From Chitinophagaceae bacterium (GTDB taxonomy: Bacteria > Bacteroidota > Bacteroidia > Chitinophagales > Chitinophagaceae), in assembly GCA_947454715.1 (NCBI GenBank), contig CANGMZ010000015.1, positions 1 through 41,602 of the forward strand: a stretch of DNA of 41,602 nt, written 5' to 3'. Below are positions 25,832 through 33,671 of this stretch, in pieces (positions within the stretch are counted from its first letter, which is position 1; the number at the start of each line of letters is the position of its first letter). The notes beneath the pieces were generated by a model. It saw only the letters and a list, made by a program, of their open reading frames with translations. It was not told the origin of the DNA and searched no databases. A program made the position numbers and the translations under genes.

Positions 25832-27271
25832 TTATTTCTTTGTAGCACGAGCAGGTGCCGCTTGTGGCTTCGCCGATGTTGTTTTCTTTTCTTCCTGACG
25901 GCCGTTTTCCCAATTCGTAATAATACCACTCAATTTTACTAACGATGGACTGCTGCGGTAATAGATCAGAATAAGTGGCAACAATTTAAACATACCCCGC
26001 TTAGTAGTGTGCAACAAATCGGCCAGTGGAAGTAAATAACCTATAAATGCCAGACCGATATAAACAACAAGAATACCATACAACATAGTTATTGCCTCCT
26101 TGTTGAACTTTCTGAAGAAGATAATATCTACCGCAATAATGATAAAGAACAAATGAGGGAAATAACCGTAGTATGGCAGATGATCTGCAAATATGAGTTT
26201 ATCTACAATGTCATATAATCTGTTTAAGAAGAAGCTGACATCGCCCAGGTTCTTATTAATATCATTAGATACATCATACTTTACAGGTATGAAATGTTTG
26301 ATATAAATATTCATGCACAGGAAGTAAACAATGAACGGAACAATAATGAATAACCCCATTCTTATCCACGACTTAGCTGCCCCTAGCTTGTCTTTATATT
26401 GATAGAAGAATATCAATGGCAATACCATACCCTCTATTATCAAGGTTTCTGTACGTATATAGGTTGCTATCGCAAAAAGGAACACCGCAAATCTGAAATT
26501 GCTGACTTCCATTTCTTCGAAATACCTTGAAAGGAAGTAGAAACCACCAAACAGGAATATCATATTACTATAGTCGAACAGCATAAGGTATGTATAGCCA
26601 AACACTTCAGGCATAGCAAAGAAATAGAGCATCAGAAAACCGATAATCAACGGATGCAATTTTTCTTTGAGTAACGTATATAAAATAATAATGAAGTTCA
26701 CAAAAAGGATACTCAACCAGGTCTGACCAAACGGCTGTACAAATAATTTGTAGATGATTTGCAGGCTAATGATATACGGAGGCTTCAGGTAGTTATTGGT
26801 AGACTGAAGATCAACGGTAAACACTGAATTGATAATGTGCTTCTCCTTCAATGCAAAATCAGCCAATACCTCAGGGCCCGACAGCATATCGCGCGCATTT
26901 GGTGGGTAATAATAACAACGCCAGATACTTAATGCCATCAGCAAACCAAGAATCACCCAGAAAGGCAATTCATATAAAGTAGGCAACTTAATATCATTGA
27001 AAGAAGGTAGCTTAAAATTTTTAATGATGGCAAACAATGGCAACATAAACGCAACCGTAGTTATGCCAATAGCAGTTGCTACCGAGGTCATAGTAATAGG
27101 CAAGTGGAGCAACTCAATGAAGAAAGGCAGGAACGAAAATATCGCCACACCTGAAATCATAGAAAAGCAGAACATAAGCAGCGGTCTGATCTGCACCTTA
27201 CATAATTGCATTAAACCCCTGCCGGTGATCAGTTGTGTAACTAACAGAAATAAGAGTCCGATAAAGTTCAT
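25832..27271 (-). CDS. Polytopic membrane protein, possibly GT-C-like
   Basis: A 479-residue integral membrane protein with about ten or more hydrophobic segments across nearly its whole length. After the first few membrane segments there is a loop with RCYYYPPNARDMLSGPEVLA, which resembles the first extracytoplasmic loop of GT-C membrane glycosyltransferases, but I cannot identify a definite family. The C-terminus is a hydrophilic Lys/Ala/Pro-rich tail (SAKPQAAPARATKK). It overlaps the upstream small gene by 4 nt (ATGA), so the pair is coupled, and it ends before a strong terminator. Confidence 0.75.
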   Translation of the reverse strand: MNFIGLLFLLVTQLITGRGLMQLCKVQIRPLLMFCFSMISGVAIFSFLPFFIELLHLPITMTSVATAIGITTVAFMLPLFAIIKNFKLPSFNDIKLPTLYELPFWVILGLLMALSIWRCYYYPPNARDMLSGPEVLADFALKEKHIINSVFTVDLQSTNNYLKPPYIISLQIIYKLFVQPFGQTWLSILFVNFIIILYTLLKEKLHPLIIGFLMLYFFAMPEVFGYTYLMLFDYSNMIFLFGGFYFLSRYFEEMEVSNFRFAVFLFAIATYIRTETLIIEGMVLPLIFFYQYKDKLGAAKSWIRMGLFIIVPFIVYFLCMNIYIKHFIPVKYDVSNDINKNLGDVSFFLNRLYDIVDKLIFADHLPYYGYFPHLFFIIIAVDIIFFRKFNKEAITMLYGILVVYIGLAFIGYLLPLADLLHTTKRGMFKLLPLILIYYRSSPSLVKLSGIITNWENGRQEEKKTTSAKPQAAPARATKK

Positions 27272-27759
27272 AAAGCCGGTTTGTAATTTTTATACATGTC
27301 TAATAATTGCTGACGCTCTGCAGTCGTTCTGATAGGAATAAAGGCAATATTGTTCTTGCCGGTAACGATTATTGCCCAGTTGGCTTTTTGTGCATCGGGG
27401 TGGGTAGTCCAAACCGTTTTTACACCTATATGATAGTAGAACTCTGCCGGTTCTGCCATGTGAAACGTTTCCACACCCTTGGCCTTCAGGTAATCATTAG
27501 GTGGCAGCAACACAATAGGTTCGCCATTTTTAAAAGAAGTAGTGTCCAATGTTTTTTTCATGTACTGGCACAACGTATACAGATTACCGAAACGATACTC
27601 CTTGCGCTCCTCAACCGATGTTTTACTCATCTGTTCTTCAACAGTAGTATTGGGGTTTAATATGAACCGGTCTATCCAGTTGGCATAATAATCGGTTTTG
27701 AAGAACAGCAGTAGCCCGAAAACCGCAATAATGAATAATATGATTTTTTTATAAAACAT
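27268..27759 (-). CDS. Single-pass membrane protein coupled to the polytopic protein
   Basis: I do not recognise this protein (163 residues from ATG 27759; the frame extends 14 codons further up). MFYKKIILFIIAVFGLLLFF is one membrane segment or an uncleaved signal. The rest is about 140 residues with a globular look, probably outside the cytoplasm, with GEPIVLLPPNDYL and TVWTTHPDAQKANWAIIVTG strands. Its stop overlaps the start of the polytopic gene, so the two products likely work together in the envelope. Confidence 0.7.
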   Translation of the reverse strand: MFYKKIILFIIAVFGLLLFFKTDYYANWIDRFILNPNTTVEEQMSKTSVEERKEYRFGNLYTLCQYMKKTLDTTSFKNGEPIVLLPPNDYLKAKGVETFHMAEPAEFYYHIGVKTVWTTHPDAQKANWAIIVTGKNNIAFIPIRTTAERQQLLDMYKNYKPAL

Positions 27760-27984
27760 ATAAAATGGCGTAAAAACGAATAAAAACAGATAGAATGGCA
27801 ATACTACAAAATCTTTTTAAAAAACAGGTGTATATGCACAAAAGCACACTCAACGCAATGAAATAATAGGGGTAGAGTAGCGCACAGTGCCGGAAGACAC
27901 CCATATATAATATCAACAGCCTACACCCGTGAATGACCCTATTTAATATTGCAGATAAATAAATTTAGCAATTAAATAATTTAG

Positions 27985-28016
27985 TTTGGTGTGTAACATA
28001 AAACTTCGTACTTTTG
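27985..28016 (+). promoter_or_regulatory. Promoter of tRNA-fMet
   Basis: TTTG at 27985-27988 and TACTTTTG at 28009-28016 match both Bacteroidota promoter elements exactly, with 20 nt between. The tRNA starts 10 nt downstream. Confidence 0.8.
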
Positions 28017-28025
28017 CACCCACAG

Positions 28026-28097
<72 letters not shown>

Positions 28098-28104
28098 CAC
28101 CGCA

Positions 28105-28137
28105 CAAAACCCTTGCTAAGCAAGGGTTTTGTTTTTT
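28105..28137 (+). terminator. Terminator of tRNA-fMet
   Basis: CAAAACCCTTGC and GCAAGGGTTTTG form a 12-bp perfect stem with a TAA loop, followed by six Ts. It lies 8 nt after the tRNA. Confidence 0.92.
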
Positions 28138-28180
28138 CATCCCTACTGGAGTATCGAATTTTTATTATATTTACAGAGTT

Positions 28181-28756
28181 ATGAGCTATGATTTAATGGT
28201 GTTCATGCCCGAAGCCGCACCTCGAACAAGGCCTGAATTTATGACATGGTATTTCCGTCAGACTGAGTGGCAAGAGGAGCATAGTTATGATGACCCAGAT
28301 AATTGTTCAGTTGTATTGAGAAGTTGGTTTATGGACATGATAGAAACTTTCCCTGCTCTTAACGGCCCACTTGCTATTGATGAGCCAGATAATTATAACG
28401 TAACGGATTTCTGCATAGGAAAGGATGTCATTTATGCAGCTTTTTCATGGTCAGTTGCGGAAATGGCTTACGAGACGATGAAAGAAAAAGCTGAAAAGCA
28501 TAAAGTTGGTTTTTTTGATGCGAGTGCAGAAGATGGTGACATATTGTTTCCTGATGAAAGCGGAAGAAATCTGCCTATAGATCGACCTGGTAATCTTTCC
28601 TCTATTCAACAAATTAGGAGTTGGGCAAAACAAGGACAAGAGAATTACAGCATAAGAGATATTGTTTTTAGTAGATTGAATCTGGGAACTGAAAGTATAG
28701 ATACTCCACCGAAAGCAAAGCAAAAATGGTGGTCAAAGTTCTTCAAATTCAAATAG
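28181..28756 (+). CDS. Conserved hypothetical cytoplasmic protein
   Basis: A 191-residue soluble protein starting MSYDLMVFMPEAAPRTR. The frame is open upstream through the tRNA, but the ATG at 28181 gives the family-like opening. I have a general memory of proteins with this MSYDLMVF...AAP opening and a TEWxEEHSYDDP block in several phyla, but I know no established function. The first 120 residues look globular (SVVLRSWFMDMIETFPALNG); the C-terminal 30 residues are basic and aromatic. An immunity or stress role would only be a guess. It is the first gene of the accessory segment. Confidence 0.7.
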   Translation: MSYDLMVFMPEAAPRTRPEFMTWYFRQTEWQEEHSYDDPDNCSVVLRSWFMDMIETFPALNGPLAIDEPDNYNVTDFCIGKDVIYAAFSWSVAEMAYETMKEKAEKHKVGFFDASAEDGDILFPDESGRNLPIDRPGNLSSIQQIRSWAKQGQENYSIRDIVFSRLNLGTESIDTPPKAKQKWWSKFFKFK

Positions 28757-28890
28757 CTGTCTAAAACGATTATCTAAAAACTCATAAATCTGCTTAAACT
28801 TCTGCTTCAAAAGGTTCGATAATAAAATAGTTGGAACTACTTCTCTGAAGCCAATAATGTATTTCTTTGGCTTTTTGTGCCACCCAGTTC

Positions 28891-28978
28891 CAAGTATTGT
28901 TCGTTTTAGGTATTTTTTAAAAATCAATAATACTAAACAAATACACCCGGTGGCTGTTGGTGAGAATACCAGCAGCGG
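28891..28978 (+). repeat. 88-bp direct repeat, copy A
   Basis: This matches 30875-30962 over 88 bp with about 7 mismatches (roughly 92 % identity) and no gap. It contains the imperfect dyad GCTGTTGGT-N6-ACCAGCAGC. Copy A begins just past the end of the hypothetical protein gene and is followed by GC-richer DNA. Confidence 0.82.
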
Positions 28979-29044
28979 CGGAGTGGGGCTGGCCAGTATA
29001 TTTTAACCGGAGTTACCTTTTGCAGATCTTATACCAGTCATCTT

Positions 29045-29653
29045 TTACTTGGTCGCGGGCCTCACTTTGAAGGATTGATACACCAACAAAGTTAGAATGG
29101 TACCATTACCAATTAAAAGATACAGGGCATATATCCAGGTAAGGTCGCTACTTACAAACCACATTGTTACCCCGATCGCATTCATAACGCTGGCCACCAT
29201 TTCTATGCTCCATGCGAGCGCATCTTCTTTGTCTGGCTCAAGATATGCCTTCCGGGCTGTAGGTATCAGGCCTACAGCATCAAGGATGATACTGCCCCCA
29301 AAAGCTATGATAGGAGAATTGAATACCAGCCAGATTATGGCACATAATACTGCCCATGAGAGGCAGGCAATATCCACCGGCAAGAGTTTTTCTCCATACC
29401 CATAGCGGGGATGCAACGATATAGTGCCAATAATGAGGGGACCAATAATATAACTAGCCATAATCCACATACTTTCTCTGGCACCCAAGGTATAAGAAGT
29501 AAGGAAAATGAGGCTGCCTACAAGTGTAAGTATCCACCAGGTTGAGCGACTAGGTTTGGTCTTTCCACGCAATGTGGATACTATGTACAGCAAGTATGCT
29601 GCAAAAGATACCAGGCCGGCCAAAGCACCTATATTGTCAGTAAAGTAATGCAT
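29045..29653 (-). CDS. PQ-loop/SWEET-like membrane protein
   Basis: A 202-residue integral membrane protein with about six or seven hydrophobic segments arranged as two related halves. The first half has KPSRSTWWILTLVGSLIFL, like the conserved Pro/Arg/Trp segment of PQ-loop proteins; the second has a similar DALAWSIEMVASVMNAIGV block. SWEET and PQ-loop relatives move sugars or amino acids, but the match is from pattern only. It starts 2 nt after the stop of the SET-domain gene and is therefore in one operon with it. Both lie between the two 88-bp repeats. Confidence 0.6.
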   Translation of the reverse strand: MHYFTDNIGALAGLVSFAAYLLYIVSTLRGKTKPSRSTWWILTLVGSLIFLTSYTLGARESMWIMASYIIGPLIIGTISLHPRYGYGEKLLPVDIACLSWAVLCAIIWLVFNSPIIAFGGSIILDAVGLIPTARKAYLEPDKEDALAWSIEMVASVMNAIGVTMWFVSSDLTWIYALYLLIGNGTILTLLVYQSFKVRPATK

Positions 29654-29655
29654 GT

Positions 29656-30057
29656 CTAAAGAATGGTAAATGTACCATCAGATAAGCCACGACGTTCAAA
29701 ATAACCAACTTCAAAATGATTATAGTTGCACAGCAGCTCTTCCCCCTCCATTATGTCGCGTGCAGCTATGTCATAATCTGTTGCTGAAATGATGTTAGGG
29801 TTTTCTTCTGTGTGGTTGATGAATCTCAGGTCATCAAAGCACAGTATAAACTTATTGAGATTGGAGTCGAAGTAAGAATAGTCATAAAAACGCCTTAGTG
29901 CATATTGCGGTAATTTGGCAATATCATGTTCTGTAAATGCGCAGTCGAAAGTAGGGTGGTATTCCCATGTTTTAGTACCTTTTGGTATAAATTCTGCAGC
30001 GAAAAGGCCGATTCCGTGTATTGTGCTTTGTTTTATTTGTGTTCTTACCAGTAACAT
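29656..30057 (-). CDS. Small SET domain protein
   Basis: A 133-residue cytoplasmic protein that is essentially a single SET domain. Motifs: STIHGIGLFAAEFIPKGT (cofactor-binding loop), RFINHTEENPNI (the NHxxxPN motif) and EGEELLCNYNHF (the GEEL-Y motif). SET proteins are lysine methyltransferases using S-adenosylmethionine; small bacterial forms have few known targets. No pre-SET or post-SET Cys cluster is present. It is the first gene of a two-gene unit with the PQ-loop-like membrane protein. Confidence 0.88.
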   Translation of the reverse strand: MLLVRTQIKQSTIHGIGLFAAEFIPKGTKTWEYHPTFDCAFTEHDIAKLPQYALRRFYDYSYFDSNLNKFILCFDDLRFINHTEENPNIISATDYDIAARDIMEGEELLCNYNHFEVGYFERRGLSDGTFTIL

Positions 30058-30461
30058 TGGAGTCTGAATAATTTGAAAAAAACGTTAAAACCAGGCTAAT
30101 CAAATCACGCAAAACCAATAAATATCAAATACACTAATGCTAAAAAATATAGCTATTAGATGTAAGAGCAGCCTATAAAGTATAATCTGCTTCAATACAT
30201 GCATAAAATATTAAAATTAAAATAACAAAAAATAAATTAAATTTAGTTATACTTTAATCGCTGGTTATGAGATAATAAAATTATTCTAGGCCAGCAAATG
30301 TACTAACTACTTTAATTAGTAGTTAGTCTTTTCGTCTAAAATTTAAGGGTAATTATTGATTGCGAGATTGTCATCTTGAATTGCTTTCTGTATTGAAAAT
30401 GTGCAATTCATAGCAATGGTGTTGATGCAAACAAGAAAATATATCTATTAGGTAACTGATA
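30058..30461. other. AT-rich intergenic region
   Basis: These 404 bases are strongly AT-rich and hold no supported gene. The one clear structure is the inverted repeat at 30302-30327. Confidence 0.5.
30302..30327. repeat. 10-bp inverted repeat
   Basis: ACTAACTACT and AGTAGTTAGT are perfect arms with the spacer TTAATT. A CTTTT stretch follows, so it may be a weak terminator or a protein-binding site. Confidence 0.55.
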
Positions 30462-30738
30462 TTTATATAATATTCAGCATCTGCTACCTAAGGAAATTGT
30501 TTTAACTACTCAAAGTGAGTTAGTAAAATTGTATAAAAATAGAGTTGTTGAATTATATGAGGCGTCTTCGCTCGACTTGAATGAACATAATATTCTTAAT
30601 GTTTCTTTTACTCATTATATAGTTACTGTAAACAGAAAATTTGAAATGGAGTTTGATTGTTGGATTTACGTAACTTATGAATTTAGTTGCATTAAAAATG
30701 GTTATGTTTTTAAGTCTAAAAACACTCATTGCTTGTAG
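30462..30738 (+). pseudogene. Open frame without a normal start, probably a gene fragment
   Basis: An open frame of about 90 codons runs from a stop at about 30459 to the TAG at 30736 with no early ATG; a TTG at 30529 would give 69 residues. The sequence looks like protein (FTHYIVTVNRKFEMEFDCWI) and ends in Cys-Leu. It may be the C-terminal remnant of a small protein, or a real gene with a TTG start. I do not recognise a family. Confidence 0.3.
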
Positions 30739-30831
30739 ATTATTTTCATTTGTATTTACAAGGAGGATTAACTTCGTAGGAAAAATTGATAGCCCCGCTC
30801 AGCGTAGAATCCTTCCACACCCCTTTTACCG

Positions 30832-30850
30832 CTGTGGTCTCTGACCATAG
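30832..30850. repeat. Short inverted repeat with a GGTCTCTGACC core, second copy
   Basis: CTGTGGTC and GACCATAG pair (one G-T) around TCT. The core is identical to that at 11691-11707, about 19 kb away. Confidence 0.55.
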
Positions 30851-30874
30851 TAAAAATTAAAACTCACACGAGTG

Positions 30875-30962
30875 CAAGTGTTGTTCGTTCTAGGTATTTT
30901 AAAAAAATCAACAATACTAAACAAATACACCCGGTGGCTGTTGGTGAGAAGACCAGCAGCGG
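30875..30962 (+). repeat. 88-bp direct repeat, copy B
   Basis: This copy matches 28891-28978 in the same orientation, 1,984 bp downstream. The sequence just after the repeat differs completely between copies, so the right boundary is sharp. Confidence 0.82.
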
Positions 30963-31097
30963 AAATACTACCTTTATAACTGACTTTGTAGGTGCAGCTC
31001 TTTCTTCAAGAGATTTGGGAATTATATTTAGTGCTAATTATTCTAAATTAGGTTATACGGTTGGGCTCAGTATTTGGTAAAGTAAAATTAAATATAG

Positions 31098-31451
31098 ATG
31101 AAAATTAAATACAGTATAAATTTTTTTGGTGTTGTTGCTGTTTTAGCTTATGGAACATACATGATAATTCATATTGATGAGGACGCCATGGATGCAATAA
31201 GAAAAAATGAGATTGATATATCTTTTGATGGTAAAGTCAATGAAAAGTTTTTAGACCCTGAGGAGCGTCATCAACCAAGAATAGTTTTAGATGACGGTAT
31301 TAAATATCGCATTCCAAACTTTATAGCTTATGATAGTATTAAGATTGGAGATAGGATGGTCAAACATTCAGGATCTTTAAAATACCAGATTATTACGAAT
31401 GTAGATACCTATAGTTTTTATCCATTATATTTTGACAAAGAAATCAGATAA
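31098..31451 (+). CDS. Small membrane-anchored protein of unknown function
   Basis: I do not recognise this 117-residue protein. It has one N-terminal hydrophobic segment (about residues 8-25, FFGVVAVLAYGTYMI), which is an anchor or uncleaved signal, and a 90-residue acidic domain that should lie outside the cytoplasm (DISFDGKVNEKFLD, then KYRIPNFIAYDSIKIGD). The GDRMVKHSGS stretch suggests a small beta fold. It starts 17 nt after the stop of the start-less frame upstream. An immunity-type partner of a lost toxin is possible but unproven. Confidence 0.6.
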   Translation: MKIKYSINFFGVVAVLAYGTYMIIHIDEDAMDAIRKNEIDISFDGKVNEKFLDPEERHQPRIVLDDGIKYRIPNFIAYDSIKIGDRMVKHSGSLKYQIITNVDTYSFYPLYFDKEIR

Positions 31452-31593
31452 ATAGCTAACTTAGTTTGCAAAATGAGTTGAAGTGATTTGTAGAATTATT
31501 AAAAATATCACTACTCTAATAGTCGAATAACGAATACAATTGAAATTAACATATTAGTTTGTATCAGCTCCTTACAATAAATGGTATTATCAC

Positions 31594-31974
31594 ATGAAAT
31601 ATTTAGCTACAATTCCTGATCAAATTTATTTCTCATTTTGTCAACTTGATTTATGGTTAAGTCAATTTAGAATGTATAAAGTTGAGCCTAAAGAAGCTAT
31701 TATTTATTTTATATGGCTTGTATCAACTGGATATTTTAATAAAATATATGATATCATTTCTTCTTTTATGCACTTAAATAAACTATCAGCAACTATTTTT
31801 ATTTTATGTTTTATTGGGCCACTTATATTATTGTATTTTATGTTTGTGTATAAAGATAGATTCATTTCCATAAAAGCTAAATTTCAAAATGAAACACCAC
31901 AAGACAAAAAATTAAGAATATTTTGGACGCTTTTATTTGTAATTGGAAATTTCTATTGTCTGTTTAATCACTGA
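31594..31974 (+). CDS. Small membrane protein of unknown function
   Basis: I do not recognise this 126-residue protein. It has about three hydrophobic segments (AIIYFIWLVSTG, ATIFILCFIGPLILLYF and a final IFWTLLFVIGNFYCLF), joined by short loops with a basic patch (IKAKFQNETPQDKKLR). The base composition is very AT-rich, like the gene before it. The two small membrane genes are separated by about 140 nt. Orphan status and composition suggest transfer. Confidence 0.58.
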   Translation: MKYLATIPDQIYFSFCQLDLWLSQFRMYKVEPKEAIIYFIWLVSTGYFNKIYDIISSFMHLNKLSATIFILCFIGPLILLYFMFVYKDRFISIKAKFQNETPQDKKLRIFWTLLFVIGNFYCLFNH

Positions 31975-32105
31975 TTTGCATTTTGTGTTGTTACATCTAT
32001 TTTTTCACTCGCCTCGATAGTGTTCTAAAAGCGCTGTAGTGAATTATAGACTTTTCTACACTTATATATGTTAGTATTTAAGTATAAGGCAAATAAACTA
32101 ACAAA

Positions 32106-32124
32106 GCCAGTCAAGTCGACTGGC
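32106..32124. terminator. Hairpin between convergent transcripts
   Basis: GCCAGTC and GACTGGC form a 7-bp stem with the loop AAGTC. AACAA/TTGTT outside the stem extend it past one mismatch. It lies 37 nt after the end of the SRPBCC gene on the minus strand, where T-rich sequence follows. Confidence 0.75.
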
Positions 32125-32160
32125 ATTGTTATATAATATACTTTTTAGTAAAAAATAACA

Positions 32161-32634
32161 CTAAAAGATTGTCACCATCTTATCCATGCTCTGCTCCAAG
32201 CCCATTTGAGCAAAGGTGCTGATAGAACCAAATTCGGCATATTCAGTAACTGTCATTTCGGTGCTGTTAGCTGATATTATTTTGAATGTTACAACTGTTC
32301 TGATGTCTGCCGGGAAGTCGGCAGGCATGCCCTGTTGGGTTGGGGCTGTTTTGTTGCCGTTTTCATCAGCCAGACTTTGAACGAACTCAATAGACTGCAA
32401 GTGACTGATTTTTGTATATACCCAAATTGAGTAGAACGCTTGCTCGCCCATTTCTTTTGGTGCTTTCATACAAACAAGTGAAGTGCCTCCTTCCCGGAAA
32501 TCAATTTTTGCAACCGGGGAAGTAAAATGTTTTGGTCCCCACCAACGCATCACAAGTTCAGGTTCGGTCCATATCTTCCAGACCAATTCAACAGGTGCAT
32601 TAAATGTTCTGGTTACTTCTATTTGTTTGACCAT
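32161..32634 (-). CDS. SRPBCC (AHSA1-like) domain protein
   Basis: A 157-residue cytoplasmic protein of the AHSA1/START-like SRPBCC superfamily. The opening VTRTFNAPVELVWKIWTEPE and RWWGPKHFTSPVAKIDFREGG (given in part) are typical; a hydrophobic ligand cavity is expected. It ends with the usual C-terminal helix (FAQMGLEQSMDKM). Such proteins often bind small hydrophobic molecules. It is the third gene of the arsR-VOC-SRPBCC operon, a common arrangement in which the regulator and both small-molecule-fold proteins are co-expressed. Confidence 0.92.
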   Translation of the reverse strand: MVKQIEVTRTFNAPVELVWKIWTEPELVMRWWGPKHFTSPVAKIDFREGGTSLVCMKAPKEMGEQAFYSIWVYTKISHLQSIEFVQSLADENGNKTAPTQQGMPADFPADIRTVVTFKIISANSTEMTVTEYAEFGSISTFAQMGLEQSMDKMVTIF

Positions 32635-32665
32635 AGTATTGATTTATATATTTTAAAAGCGTGCC

Positions 32666-33091
32666 TTAAGCTGTAAGCAGTGTATCAATGTCAAATTTGC
32701 GCATTTTCATAAATGCCTGAACAACACGCTGTCCTTTTTCCGGATCTGACATAAGTTTCCCTAATATCGCAGGTACTACTTGCCATGAAACACCGAATTT
32801 ATCCTTGCACCAGCCGCACATACTTTCTTGTCCGCCGTCTGCAGTAAGTTTATTCCAGTAGTGGTCTATTTCTTGTTGGTCGTCGCAGGGTATTACGAAT
32901 GACACAGCTTCATTAAATTTGAACATATCACCACCGTTCAGCCCCATATATAACTGACCATTAAGTTCAAAATTTACGACCATTCCGTTGTCAATTATAA
33001 TTTTTGAGTTCGGGAATACGGAGCAGTAAAAATCTGCAGCAGCTCTGGCCTGACCATCAAACCATAGACAAGGATAAATTTGATTATTCAT
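32666..33091 (-). CDS. VOC family protein (PhnB/3-dmu-9_3-mt type)
   Basis: A 141-residue cytoplasmic protein of the VOC superfamily, PhnB-like. Motifs: YPCLWFDGQARAAADFYCSV, then VVNFELNGQLYMGLNGG, and the closing FGVSWQVVPAILGKLMSD. The fold contains paired beta-alpha-beta-beta-beta units; this subgroup often lacks a known reaction. It is the middle gene of the operon, 29 nt after arsR and 31 nt before the SRPBCC gene. Confidence 0.92.
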   Translation of the reverse strand: MNNQIYPCLWFDGQARAAADFYCSVFPNSKIIIDNGMVVNFELNGQLYMGLNGGDMFKFNEAVSFVIPCDDQQEIDHYWNKLTADGGQESMCGWCKDKFGVSWQVVPAILGKLMSDPEKGQRVVQAFMKMRKFDIDTLLTA

Positions 33092-33120
33092 ATAATTCTT
33101 ATTTAGATTGTTAGTTGTTT

Positions 33121-33441
33121 TTATGCGGTTTGTAATTCTGTCAGTAAATCGTCCATTGCCGAAAATCTATCCACCCACATCTTTCTGTAGGGTTCTATCC
33201 AGTCTGCAACTTCTTTCATTTTTTGTGCATTGAAATGATAGTGAATTGCTCTGCCGGTTTGTGTTTGCTTGAGTAGTTCACATTCACACAATATTTGAAT
33301 ATGTTTAGATATTGTTTGTCTTGAAGAATCAAAATTTTCTGCAATTGCACCGGGTGTCATTGCCTGCATCATAACCAAGCTTAAGATGGCTCTGCGAGTA
33401 GGGTCGGCTATTGCTTGAAATACATCTCTACGAGTTTCCAT
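33121..33441 (-). CDS. ArsR/SmtB family transcriptional regulator
   Basis: A 106-residue winged-helix repressor of the ArsR family. The N-terminus [20 protein letters not shown] is the usual opening; the recognition helix is near [20 protein letters not shown], and the wing has [11 protein letters not shown]. No metal-binding Cys pair (CVC) is present in helix alpha3, so it is the non-metal type (SdpR-like). It is the first gene of a three-gene operon and lies just downstream of a promoter with two 18-bp repeats, so it probably represses itself. Confidence 0.94.
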   Translation of the reverse strand: METRRDVFQAIADPTRRAILSLVMMQAMTPGAIAENFDSSRQTISKHIQILCECELLKQTQTGRAIHYHFNAQKMKEVADWIEPYRKMWVDRFSAMDDLLTELQTA

Positions 33442-33448
33442 TATTTTG

Positions 33449-33497
33449 TGCAGTTATCTGGCTGCAAATATAGTGCAGTTATTTGACTGCGCAACAA
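33449..33497 (-). promoter_or_regulatory. arsR operon promoter with two 18-bp operator repeats
   Basis: On the minus strand, TTG (33494-33492, part of TTGTTG) and TATATTTG (33472-33465) are 19 nt apart, an almost perfect promoter. Two direct repeats overlap it: TGCAGTTATCTGGCTGCA (33449-33466) and TGCAGTTATTTGACTGCG (33474-33491), identical at 15 of 18 positions and 25 bp apart, each with a partial GCAG-N8-CTGC dyad. One covers the spacer, the other covers the end of the -7 element and the likely start site. Confidence 0.72.
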
Positions 33498-33619
33498 TTT
33501 TTTAAATGAGCCATTTTACTAAGACAATGTGGCTGAATTCAAAACGTAAGTGAAGATATTTAATTTGATTTCATTTTATAAGTAACAATTCCTTCATTTT
33601 TCTATAACATGGGCTTTAC

Positions 33620-33648
33620 TTGTTCTTAACCTTGCCCGGTCAACTTTG
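33620..33648 (+). promoter_or_regulatory. Possible promoter of the giant surface protein gene
   Basis: TTG at 33620-33622 and CAACTTTG at 33641-33648 are 18 nt apart. The second element has the TTTG half but not the TA. The start codon at 33672 is 23 nt downstream. Confidence 0.38.
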
Positions 33649-33671
33649 CAGTAGGAATAAATATATCCAAA

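Larger units (their letters stand above)
30808..31080 (+). pseudogene. Start-less frame ending in an outer-membrane-like tail
   Basis: A frame open from about 30808 to the TAA at 31078 passes through repeat copy B and continues as NTTFITDFVGAALSSRD and then YSKLGYTVGLSIW. It contains no ATG. Alternating hydrophobic residues and the terminal Trp resemble the last strand of an outer-membrane or autotransporter-like protein, or the tail of a polymorphic toxin. I list it as a possible gene remnant only. Confidence 0.28.

Noticed and set aside
25749-25913. Upstream extension of the CocE-like protein
   Set aside because: It would read through a terminator and into the preceding gene; the signal peptide starts at 25748.
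28733-28927. 64-codon minus-strand open frame overlapping the hypothetical protein and repeat copy A
   Set aside because: It is basic and has no homology I can recognise; it starts inside the repeat. It might be real, but I cannot support it.
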